64,000 nt of DNA from Alistipes muris (lineage in GTDB: Bacteria > Bacteroidota > Bacteroidia > Bacteroidales > Rikenellaceae). Position numbers and translations under genes: made by a program. The DNA lies in NCBI RefSeq assembly GCF_943193205.1, contig NZ_CALPDD010000001.1:1-64000 (forward strand). The letters are read 5' to 3'. Below the pieces are notes generated by a model. It searched no databases. It saw only the letters and a program-made list of their open reading frames with translations, and had not been told where the DNA came from. Position 1 is the first letter of the stretch. Each line of letters opens with the position of its first letter. Below, piece by piece: positions 50,331 through 58,252 of the stretch.

Positions 50331-51863
50331 TCAATTGTTTTTCAACCGATGGAGGAACTTGACGATTCCGCATCTTGTCAACAACATGGAGGAGGCGAGA
50401 ACCGTTCCGAAAACCGCGGCATTGCACAGGGCATATCCGATGAATCCGCCCCAGTTTTCGTAGGGGTCGGCCGTTATCCATCTGCGGCACGCATACCATA
50501 GCAGGACGGCCCATACACCCAAGACTATGTGCTTGGCATACAAGACTACATAGCTTTTGATGCTTGTTTGCAGTCCGCATCTGAACAGAAATATCGGTTT
50601 CCAGATGAAAGCGAACAGGGTCAGACTGATGAGTACACCCGTGAGGATGCCGTTCAGTCCCCAATAATAGCCCAGCAGAACCGACAGCCCGATGTTGAGG
50701 ACGGCTTCGCAGATGGGTGCCCAGATGTCCTGATACAGCCCGAACGCGTTGAGGTAGGATTCGACGGTCGTGCGGCTCATTCCTATGTACATGATTCCGA
50801 CCATGAGCATCAATGTCGACGGGGGGAGCAGGTATTGGGTCCCGATCCAGAGGGTGACGAACGGCCGGGTGAGTATGACGGTGCAGAAACAGATGATGGC
50901 GATAAGCAGGAATTTGAGGCTGAAAAGCTCGTCGAAAACGGAAAGTATCGTTTTTTTGTTGCCCTCGGCCACCAGGTTTCCAATGCCGGCAGTCATGCTG
51001 TTGAATGCAGCCTCGAACAAGAGCGTCACGCCCGAAACTATCATGAGATAATTGCCGTAAAGGGCGACGGCGGACAAGGACAGATAGGCATAAATGATGA
51101 TGGGGCTTGTCTGTGCGAGAATGTACCCGCTCATCTTGTGGAAGAATATCTGCTTGACCTTTACGATGACGCACGCATATTTCTGCTTCAGTTCGCTGAA
51201 TGTCGCCGCGTCGGTTTTGAGTTCGGGAAAAGTCCGGCGGGTGACCCGTTCGAGCGAAACGGTTGCCAGGATGGCGAAAACGGCTTCGAGCACGAGCCAC
51301 CACACATAAGGGTCGGGAAGACGGGCGATGGCGACCGTTTGGCATACGATTTTCAGAATCATCCAGGAACGATACCCGAACTGAACCTTGTAGTCCAGCT
51401 GCGACGCCGTGAGAATGACCTGTTTGTAGGTGATGAAGTAACTCAGCAGGGCACTGAACAGCATCACCGAAAACGATCCGTAGGCATACCATAGCGGCAG
51501 GTCGGTCTTGGCGAAAATCCACGGGAAGAATACCATGAGCGCGAGCGCACCGAGCATGACGGCGAACGCGATCCGGCGGTACAGATGTCCTTGGAGAGAG
51601 ATGATTTCGTTGATGCACTCCTTGTCCTTGTCGCAAATCGGCTTGTAGAGCGTGAACCCGACGGCTGCACCGATGCCCAGTTCGGCGAGGTTGAGGAATT
51701 GCAGCAGGTTGGTGGCGGTGGTGTTGAGACCCAGAATTTCCGTTCCGAGGTAGTCGAGAAAGATTTTCCGGGAATAGAATTTCAGCAAGAATTCTATTCC
51801 GAAAAATGACAGAGCCACGACCGAATTTCTCAGACTGCGGGTTGTTCTCGAGTTACATTCCAT
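50331..51863 (-). CDS. Wzx-type polysaccharide flippase (MOP superfamily), first of two
   Basis: 510 residues with 12-14 membrane helices. The N-terminal SRTTRSLRNSVVALSFFGIE and LGTEILGLNTTATNLLQFLN match the PST/Wzx family that flips undecaprenyl-linked repeat units to the periplasm. A weak minus-strand promoter may lie in the 105-nt gap upstream of it. It is separated from the second flippase by Ugd and the acyltransferase, an unusual duplication for one capsule locus. Confidence 0.86.
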   Translation of the reverse strand: MECNSRTTRSLRNSVVALSFFGIEFLLKFYSRKIFLDYLGTEILGLNTTATNLLQFLNLAELGIGAAVGFTLYKPICDKDKECINEIISLQGHLYRRIAFAVMLGALALMVFFPWIFAKTDLPLWYAYGSFSVMLFSALLSYFITYKQVILTASQLDYKVQFGYRSWMILKIVCQTVAIARLPDPYVWWLVLEAVFAILATVSLERVTRRTFPELKTDAATFSELKQKYACVIVKVKQIFFHKMSGYILAQTSPIIIYAYLSLSAVALYGNYLMIVSGVTLLFEAAFNSMTAGIGNLVAEGNKKTILSVFDELFSLKFLLIAIICFCTVILTRPFVTLWIGTQYLLPPSTLMLMVGIMYIGMSRTTVESYLNAFGLYQDIWAPICEAVLNIGLSVLLGYYWGLNGILTGVLISLTLFAFIWKPIFLFRCGLQTSIKSYVVLYAKHIVLGVWAVLLWYACRRWITADPYENWGGFIGYALCNAAVFGTVLASSMLLTRCGIVKFLHRLKNN

Positions 51864-51968
51864 GGAAACCGACGTTGCACTCGGGGGCTGACTTATGCAG
51901 CCAGGACCGGCGGTGCAAAGTTTTGTGTTTTCAGTATGTTGGAGGAAGTTTGAATTTCGGGCAAGCCG

Positions 51969-53285
51969 CTACCGGACCCCGATGGCCGAATAGACGAGCC
52001 CGGCATCGGTCAGGTCGGCGGGGTCGTAGAGATTGCGGCCGTCGAGCACCAATTTGCCGCGCATGGCCCGCGCTACGACGCGCCACGAGGGGATGCGGAA
52101 CTGCTTCCATTCGGTCACGACCATCAGCGCGTCGGCGTCGACCGTGGCTTCGTACATCTCTTTGGCGTAGCGGACCCGGTCGCCGATGCGGCGGCGGCAT
52201 TCGTCCATCGCCACCGGGTCGAAAACGACGACTTCGGCCCCTGCCTGGGTCAGCCGGTCGATCAGCACGAGCGACGTGGCTTCGCGCATGTCGTCCGTTT
52301 CCGGCTTGAATGCCAGCCCCCACAGCGCGATGCGCTTCCCCCGCAGGTCGGGCCCGATTCGGGCCACGAGCTTCTCGAAAAGCAGCGATTTCTGCGCTTC
52401 GTTGACTTCCTCGACGGCGCTGATTACCCGCATTTCGTAACCGTGTTCGCGCCCGGTGCGAATCAGAGCCTTGACGTCCTTGGGGAAACACGAGCCGCCG
52501 TATCCGCAGCCCGGATAGAGGAACTTGGTTCCGATACGCGCATCGGAACCGATTCCGCGGCGGACCATGTTGACGTCGGCACCCACCAGCTCGCAGAGGT
52601 TGGCGATGTCGTTCATGAACGAAATGCGGGTCGCAAGCATGGCGTTCGCCGCGTATTTGGTCATTTCGGCCGACGGAATGTCCATGAAGATGATTCGGTA
52701 GTTGTTGAGTACGAACGGCCGGTAGAGCTTTTCCATGAGTTCCCGGGCCCGTTCGCTCTCGACGCCGATGACGACCCGGTCGGGGCTCAGAAAATCCTTG
52801 ACGGCGGCCCCCTCTTTCAAGAATTCGGGGTTGGACGCCACGTCGAATTCGATGTCGGCGCCCCGTTTGCCGAGCTCTTCGCGGATGGCCGCCTTGACCT
52901 TGGCGGCGGTGCCTACGGGCACGGTCGACTTGGTGACCAGGAGCGTGTATTTGTTGATTGCGCGGCCGAACGTGCGGGCAACTTCGAGGACATATTGCAG
53001 GTCGGCCGAACCGTCTTCGTCGGGCGGGGTGCCCACGGCCGAGAAGACGATGTCGACCTGGTCGATACATTGGGTCAGGTCGGTGGCGAAACGGAGCCGC
53101 CCGGCCTCGACGTTGCTGCGGACCATCCGGTCCAGCCCGGGCTCGTAAATGGGGACCTCTCCGGCGAGCAGGGCGGCGATTTTGTGCTTGTCCTTGTCGA
53201 TGCAGGTGACGTTCGCGCCCATTTCGGCGAAGCATGTTCCCGACACCAAGCCGACGTATCCGGTACCTACGATTGCGATATTCAT
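51969..53285 (-). CDS. ugd: UDP-glucose 6-dehydrogenase
   Basis: 438 residues. The NAD-binding IVGTGYVGLVSGTCFAEMG opens the protein, TVPVGTAAKV near 125 and NPEFLKEGAAVKDFL near 155 follow, and the catalytic Cys is in GIGSDARIGTKFLYPGCGYGGSCFPKD near 260. It oxidises UDP-glucose to UDP-glucuronate, a common capsule precursor, which suggests an acidic sugar or a pentose derived from it. It follows the acyltransferase gene by 19 nt. Confidence 0.97.
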   Translation of the reverse strand: MNIAIVGTGYVGLVSGTCFAEMGANVTCIDKDKHKIAALLAGEVPIYEPGLDRMVRSNVEAGRLRFATDLTQCIDQVDIVFSAVGTPPDEDGSADLQYVLEVARTFGRAINKYTLLVTKSTVPVGTAAKVKAAIREELGKRGADIEFDVASNPEFLKEGAAVKDFLSPDRVVIGVESERARELMEKLYRPFVLNNYRIIFMDIPSAEMTKYAANAMLATRISFMNDIANLCELVGADVNMVRRGIGSDARIGTKFLYPGCGYGGSCFPKDVKALIRTGREHGYEMRVISAVEEVNEAQKSLLFEKLVARIGPDLRGKRIALWGLAFKPETDDMREATSLVLIDRLTQAGAEVVVFDPVAMDECRRRIGDRVRYAKEMYEATVDADALMVVTEWKQFRIPSWRVVARAMRGKLVLDGRNLYDPADLTDAGLVYSAIGVR

Positions 53286-53304
53286 GTGAGCAAATATTCT
53301 CGGT

Positions 53305-54356
53305 TTAACTTTGCGGAAGCAATTTTTTCCAGCATCCGCTGTTTTCCAGCTTGTTCCAGCAGTATATTCTGAACTGGTCGATCAGAACGGCCACGAAGAA
53401 CAAGGCCGCCAATATGCAAAAAATCAGGAACAGACAGGCGATTCCGCTGTAACTTGCATAGATGCCGGCAATCAACTTGCGGAATGTGAAGTTGAAAACC
53501 GTCAGATTGGCATGGAACAGAAACACGGCGAAACTTGATTTGCCTATGCGGTTTATTACAGGACTGTATGGTATCCGAAGTTTGGCGAATTTCAGTATCA
53601 ACATAACTGACAAAACGATGACCAGCGGGTTGGCGTAGGAATAAAGCAAGGCAACGAAGCGTTCGCCGTTGTTGCAGACCAATCCGACGGTCAGCGCCGA
53701 ATTGAGAATGACAGCTACTGCAAAGAACCCCATTCCCCCCCCCTCAATGGGTTGCCGTGCAATTTCAGATACCGGGCGAGCAGGTACAGTCCGATAAAGG
53801 AAAATGTGGAATATCCCTGTTCTACGAAAACGGCGGAATTGGTCCAGCCGTAGAGTGTCTGGAACGAATAAAAAGCAAGGAGCGTCAAAGCCAGCTGCCG
53901 TTTGGTTGCCTTTTCAGCGAACAAATTCAGCATCGGGGCAAGAATGTACAGCCCGATGTACGCCTTGATGAACCAGTTGGCTTTCGTAAAACATAGGTAG
54001 GGTGCAAGCTGTCGCAGACCCGGCTGCTCCTGTCCGGCGATTATCATCAAAAGGTAGAATCCCAGCAGAAAAAAGGCGCATTGAAACAGAAAACTGCAAA
54101 AACCCCTGACCGAAACCCGAATCGAAAACCATCCGGAAATAAGGATGAAAATATTCACGCAGCCGATGGACGCCGATTCGATGAGGATTCGTGTCCACGT
54201 TCCGGCGGGTGCCGCATGGAACTCGGCCAGCGTCGGAAGTCCCAGCAGCCAGAAATCGGCATGAACCACAAGAATCATGAACATGGCGATGATTCTCAGC
54301 AGTTCAAAATTGGACTGCCGTGGCGGCTGCACTGCGGAAGATGCGGAACTGCTCAT
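53305..54356 (-). pseudogene. Acyltransferase-3 family protein, out of frame at a G9 tract (phase-off)
   Basis: The first part (54356 down to a stop at 53715) has 213 residues and several membrane helices with the OafA/acyltransferase-3 start SNFELLRIIAMFMILVVHAD, whose His is probably catalytic. At a G9 tract it switches into a frame that reads EWGSLQ and stops. The second part, in another frame (from 53733, MGFFAVAV...), has 142 residues with matching helices including INRIGKSSFAVFLFHANLTV. With ten (or seven) Gs the two would join into one protein of about 350 residues, the usual length. It would O-acylate the capsule or O-unit in the membrane. Rare ribosomal slippage on the tract is also possible. 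Confidence 0.88.
53735..53743 (-). repeat. G9 tract that switches the acyltransferase gene off
   Basis: A-G9-AA on the coding strand. The joined frame needs ten or seven Gs. Confidence 0.9.
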
Positions 54357-54357
54357 T

Positions 54358-55836
54358 TTAATGTTCGGTTTCCGAAAAGGTGATATTCGGGGATTTGAAC
54401 AATAGCTTTTTTGCCGTCAGCAGAATATTGTATTGCCTCAACAAAGCGGCCATGATGAAAGTCAGCAGGGAGACGGTGCCGACGATCCACGCCAACGACC
54501 CGAAGATGTTCTGAAACGAGACGTAGCGATACAATATTATTGTGGCAGTGGCGACGAACGCCGTATTGATTGTTTGCGGCAGGATGGCCCGGTAGACCTC
54601 GGTCCAACGGCTGTGGAAAGTACGGCGATACATGACGGCATAGGAATTCACGAAGTTGATGAACAGCGTGATGTCCCATGCCCATGCCATGGCCGTGAGG
54701 GTGCCGAATCCGAGCGCGGCGACCAGGAACCCCGTGACCGTGACCGCGGTGTTCATGACGCCGACATAAAACATGTGGTCGGTTTTCCCTGCGGCCTGGA
54801 AAAGAGCTCCCGACGTGGACAGAATCATTTGGAGCGGCAACGACAGCGCCAGAATCCGGAAGACAGGAACTGCCGGCTCCCACGCGGCGCCGAAGAGAAT
54901 GTTGACGATGTCGTGCGCCCCGAAAAAGAGACTTAGGCCGATAGGGAAACTCAGAGAGGCGATGTATCTGACGAGCGTGGTATTTTTCCGGGCCAGCTCC
55001 TGCTTGTCGGACTGCAAGGTGGAGAGGATAGGGTGCAGAACCGGAGAGATGACGAACGTAATGTTCTGCAGCGGCAGCTGCATCAGCCGATAGGATTTGT
55101 CGTAGTAGCCCAGGTCGGCCATGGTGAAGTATTTCCCGATTACGAGCTTGTCTGCGTTGCGGGAGAAATAGTTGCAGACGCAGAACAGAAACTGGAACGC
55201 GGAGTAGGACCAGACCGTGCGGATGGCGCTGAGGTCGGGCCGGAACACGACGGACTGCGGATAATTGCAGTAGTTGACGGCGAAAACGCCTACCGAGGAA
55301 AGGACCGGGGTGACCAACAGCGCATAGATGCCCCATCCGTGCAAGGCTCCGGCCACGGCGATGGACCCGCAGACAATCTGGACGGACAAGGTCCGCAGGG
55401 CAATGGTCCGGAAACGCTTCTCGCGGAGCATCAGCCCGTTCGGAACGATGTTAAGCGCATTGAAGAAAAGACAGATGCACAGATAGCGGCAGACGTCGGA
55501 AAGGGTGGGGTCGCCGTAGTAACGGGCGATGGTATCGGCCGAAAGGAACAGCACGAGGCTCAGTACCCCTCCGGCGCACAGCCCGGCCGTGAACAGCGTA
55601 TTGATTTGTTTCTTGGAGAGGGTTTTGAACTGGACGATGGCCGCACCGATTCCCATGTCGGTGAAGATGTCGAGAAAGACCATGAGCACCGTGGCGATGG
55701 CCATGGTGCCGAATGCTTCGGGCGAAACGTTGCGCGCGAGGATGGCCGTTATGCCGAGCGAAATGACGATGCCGGAATATTTGGCCAGCGCAATCCAGAA
55801 GATGCCCTGTGCGATTTCTTTCTTGACGGAGGTCAT
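54358..55836 (-). CDS. Wzx-type oligosaccharide flippase, second of two
   Basis: 492 residues with about 13 membrane helices. The N-terminal EIAQGIFWIALAKYSGIVIS, NVSPEAFGTMAIATVL and GIGAAIVQFKTLSKKQINTL are typical of WzxC/lipopolysaccharide flippases of the MOP superfamily. It abuts the next gene by 1 nt on both sides. It may belong to a different sub-pathway or have been added with a second glycan module. Confidence 0.88.
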   Translation of the reverse strand: MTSVKKEIAQGIFWIALAKYSGIVISLGITAILARNVSPEAFGTMAIATVLMVFLDIFTDMGIGAAIVQFKTLSKKQINTLFTAGLCAGGVLSLVLFLSADTIARYYGDPTLSDVCRYLCICLFFNALNIVPNGLMLREKRFRTIALRTLSVQIVCGSIAVAGALHGWGIYALLVTPVLSSVGVFAVNYCNYPQSVVFRPDLSAIRTVWSYSAFQFLFCVCNYFSRNADKLVIGKYFTMADLGYYDKSYRLMQLPLQNITFVISPVLHPILSTLQSDKQELARKNTTLVRYIASLSFPIGLSLFFGAHDIVNILFGAAWEPAVPVFRILALSLPLQMILSTSGALFQAAGKTDHMFYVGVMNTAVTVTGFLVAALGFGTLTAMAWAWDITLFINFVNSYAVMYRRTFHSRWTEVYRAILPQTINTAFVATATIILYRYVSFQNIFGSLAWIVGTVSLLTFIMAALLRQYNILLTAKKLLFKSPNITFSETEH

Positions 55837-56745
55837 TTACTTGATCAGCCGGTAGATGCCGTATTTGGTGAAGACGGCTTCGATTTGCGGATTGTTCTGG
55901 CACTGCCGGCCCGTGTTGATGTTGCAGAGGGCCATGTCCTGCACTTCGTCGTTCGACAGATAATCATTGCCCGCGGTATTACGGGTGACGACTTTGCGGA
56001 TGGGGGTGCCTTTTTTGATGGCCATGGCATTGAACCAGACGTCGTCCGCCGTGGGACAGATGGAGGTGAAGACCTCGCGGTTCAGCACTTCGGCGTCCAG
56101 CGAGCGGGGCGGATAGAGCACTCCTCCGACACCCGTGAAGAAATTCCGCGAGGGGGTGTTCGGGTCGCAGAAACACAGTTTCCAGCGGTTGTAGGATTTC
56201 AACTTGCCTTTGCCGTCCGGCAGCATCGTATGAATGCGGCAGGCGTGGATGGCCTGCGGTTCGGCCAGATAGGCGTTGACGAGCCGTTCGACGATGTCGA
56301 AGTCGTACAGCGCGTCGTCGTCGACCGTGATGATGACGTCGTCGGGGCAGGCTTCGAGCGCCGGGATGAGTTTCTTGTAGCTTCGGATGTACTCCTCGGT
56401 TATCTTTACTTCCAGCCCCCGGGCCTGTAGCCGGACCAGGGTGTCGGGGAGCGGCTGCGCGGAGCATGGCGGGTCGAGCCACAGAATGATCCGGTTGGCT
56501 TTCTTAGTCTGCTGCATCAGGCTTTCGATGGTGAAGCAGACGTCTTCCAGACGACGGCCGTAGGTGGTCAGCGAAAGGACGATGTCGTGGTCGCAATATC
56601 TTTCGGAGCTGACGCCGGGCTCGGTGCTGTGCAGGATTTTGTCCTCCAGCTGGAGCCGCCGCATGAAGAACTTGATGTTCTGTACGTTGGCATGTATTTC
56701 GTTTAGCTGGCGGCGTTTTCTTTTGAGAGAAGAGAGTATTTTCAT
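55837..56745 (-). CDS. Glycosyltransferase family protein (GT-A-like)
   Basis: 302 residues. DIVLSLTTYGRRLEDVCFTI near 55 and DVIITVDDDALYDFDIVERL near 150 (DDD motif, metal-sugar binding) fit a GT-A enzyme of the GT2/GT32-like kind. FTGVGGVLYPPRSLDAE near 203 and CPTADDVWFNAMAIKK near 230 add an Asp pair. It is the first glycan gene after the antiterminator gene (15-nt gap). Confidence 0.85.
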   Translation of the reverse strand: MKILSSLKRKRRQLNEIHANVQNIKFFMRRLQLEDKILHSTEPGVSSERYCDHDIVLSLTTYGRRLEDVCFTIESLMQQTKKANRIILWLDPPCSAQPLPDTLVRLQARGLEVKITEEYIRSYKKLIPALEACPDDVIITVDDDALYDFDIVERLVNAYLAEPQAIHACRIHTMLPDGKGKLKSYNRWKLCFCDPNTPSRNFFTGVGGVLYPPRSLDAEVLNREVFTSICPTADDVWFNAMAIKKGTPIRKVVTRNTAGNDYLSNDEVQDMALCNINTGRQCQNNPQIEAVFTKYGIYRLIK

Positions 56746-56760
56746 GATAGGCGTGTGTTT

Positions 56761-57825
56761 TCAGCGTTGTGCAGCGATTGCTTTTTCGTATAAGGCCAAA
56801 TCTTCGAGGATGGCCCGGCGGGCGGCGTTCGGCTGCTCCTCGGAGCCGAGCCATTGGTCGGCGAGGGCGCGCGCCTCGTGCAGCCACCGGGGCTCGGCCG
56901 TGCAGGCGTAGAGCATGCCCAAAGTCATCGCCCGGGTTTCGGGGTTGGTGATCTGCGGCAGAAATTCCAGATATTCCTGCTTGCAGCGTTCGTATTCGTT
57001 CGTGTGGCCCAGGATGCGGTGGCTGAGCATCAGCAGGGCTGTGTATTTTCCGCGGATTTTGGACGCCGGGGGCAGCGACACCTGGCCGTAGCGCGTCAGA
57101 AAATAGTTCACGGCCGCCAGGTCGCTGGCATCGGGACCTTTCCGCAGCAGGCTGTTGGCCAGCGCCCGGCGGGCCTTGGGCAGGTAGCTTTCGATTTTGT
57201 CGTAAATGTGTTTGCCGCCTTTGGCGAATTCCACGATTTGGAGGTATTGCGGCGCGATGTCGAGCGTTTCGACCGCCAGCATGTCGGTGATTCGGACGAT
57301 TACCCTGCCGCCGTCGCGGCCCTGCTGGCTGAGCAGCACCCCCTCCACTCCCGAGAACTGGCCGCCGACGATTCGGACCCGGTCGCCCTGCTCAAGGTCG
57401 ATTTCCGACGGCGAGAAGCAGGGAACCGCATGTTCGTAGGCTTGGGCGATGCGCATGAACTGCGTCATTTCGTCGTCCGGGACATAGCGGTAGTCGGTCG
57501 GTTCCTCCCGTTTTTCGCCCGTCGGAATCAGGTTGTAGGCGGGGTAGGCGTTGTGGAACCTGCGAAGTTGCGGCAGGGTTCCTCTGATGAATATGTAGTT
57601 GTACAGCAGGGGTTTGCGGATGCGTCCCCGGCCGTTGTCGCGTGCGGTCACATCGACGAACGTCGGTGCGAAGCATTCCAGCCGGGCGGCGGAGCGGGCG
57701 TTGAACTCGTCCGCATGGGCCGCTAGTTGTTCGCAGGCTTGCAGGCTCGACCGGAGCACGGTCAGTACGTACCAATGCGGCGTTTCCTCGGTTCGGTTGC
57801 AGGGCTTCGGTTCGGTTGCGGACAT
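56761..57825 (-). CDS. UpxY/NusG-like capsule transcription antiterminator, with long C-terminal extension
   Basis: 354 residues, twice the length of ordinary UpxY or NusG (about 170-180). The NGN domain has HWYVLTVLRSSLQACEQL near residue 17 and LLYNYIFIRGTL near 73; the KOW region has LEQGDRVRIVGGQFSGVEGV near 144-163. The remaining about 150 residues (205-354) are helical and TPR-like. UpxY proteins bind RNA polymerase in the leader of their own capsule operon and prevent early termination. A good ribosome site (GAGGAGAAGGT) precedes the ATG at 57825. First gene of the locus, about 150 nt after the promoter. Confidence 0.9.
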   Translation of the reverse strand: MSATEPKPCNRTEETPHWYVLTVLRSSLQACEQLAAHADEFNARSAARLECFAPTFVDVTARDNGRGRIRKPLLYNYIFIRGTLPQLRRFHNAYPAYNLIPTGEKREEPTDYRYVPDDEMTQFMRIAQAYEHAVPCFSPSEIDLEQGDRVRIVGGQFSGVEGVLLSQQGRDGGRVIVRITDMLAVETLDIAPQYLQIVEFAKGGKHIYDKIESYLPKARRALANSLLRKGPDASDLAAVNYFLTRYGQVSLPPASKIRGKYTALLMLSHRILGHTNEYERCKQEYLEFLPQITNPETRAMTLGMLYACTAEPRWLHEARALADQWLGSEEQPNAARRAILEDLALYEKAIAAQR

Positions 57826-57893
57826 ACCTTCTCCTCTTCGGAGTTTGTATAAACGGCTTGTCCTTAACAGGTTATGTCGGTTAAGCCGGAAAC

Positions 57894-57908
57894 TTCCGAA
57901 AACTTCGT
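57894..57908 (+). repeat. 15-bp direct repeat TTCCGAAAACTTCGT, copy 1
   Basis: An identical 15-mer recurs at 58154-58168. It contains the dyad CGAA-AAC-TTCG. This copy lies in the capsule leader. Confidence 0.6.
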
Positions 57909-57980
57909 TCCTTTCCGTGGAAAATTCCGTCGCTTGAAAAAGCGCGTTTCCTGCATCCGGAAAGGGGGTTCTTAGTGGGA

Positions 57981-58010
57981 CAAAGTTAGTATTTTTTGCT
58001 GAATTAGCAA
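57981..58010 (-). promoter_or_regulatory. Promoter of the capsule operon
   Basis: On the minus strand TTG (58008-58010), a 19-nt spacer and TAACTTTG (57981-57988) give a start near 57974 and a leader of about 150 nt before the antiterminator gene. No inverted repeats that would make it an invertible promoter were seen, and no recombinase gene is in the window. Confidence 0.75.
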
Positions 58011-58153
58011 CATCGCCCCCGTCGATTTTTTGCGGTGGGCAGGTTGGCGGATTCGCAGAGCAGGACAATGGAGGCCCCGGTTTATGCTGTGGGTTGGTAA
58101 TCAGTTCGTTGTATTGCTGTGCGAAAATTTGTCGCCGCATATCCTCCCGGAAT

Positions 58154-58168
58154 TTCCGAAAACTTCGT
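58154..58168 (+). repeat. 15-bp direct repeat TTCCGAAAACTTCGT, copy 2
   Basis: Identical to 57894-57908, with the CGAA/TTCG dyad. It lies upstream of the capsule promoter and upstream of the pepD promoter. Confidence 0.6.
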
Positions 58169-58181
58169 ATACTCCCGCTCG

Positions 58182-58208
58182 GCAAAATGCAAGTAAACTT
58201 GCTTTTGC
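58182..58208. promoter_or_regulatory. Operator-like palindrome at the pepD promoter
   Basis: GCAAAA-T-GCAAGT-AA-ACTTGC-TTTTGC: 12 paired positions with one unpaired T. It covers the TTG of the pepD promoter. Confidence 0.5.
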
Positions 58209-58229
58209 GCTCGCTTATTCGTATTTTTG
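58199..58229 (+). promoter_or_regulatory. Promoter of pepD
   Basis: TTG (58199-58201), a 20-nt spacer and TATTTTTG (58222-58229), 24 nt before the ATG at 58253. Confidence 0.65.
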
Positions 58230-58252
58230 TCCGAATCAATAATTGTTACGTC

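Noticed and set aside
57826-58252. Invertible capsule promoter as in Bacteroides fragilis
   Set aside because: I found direct 15-bp repeats but no inverted repeats flanking the promoter, and no Mpi-type recombinase gene in the window.
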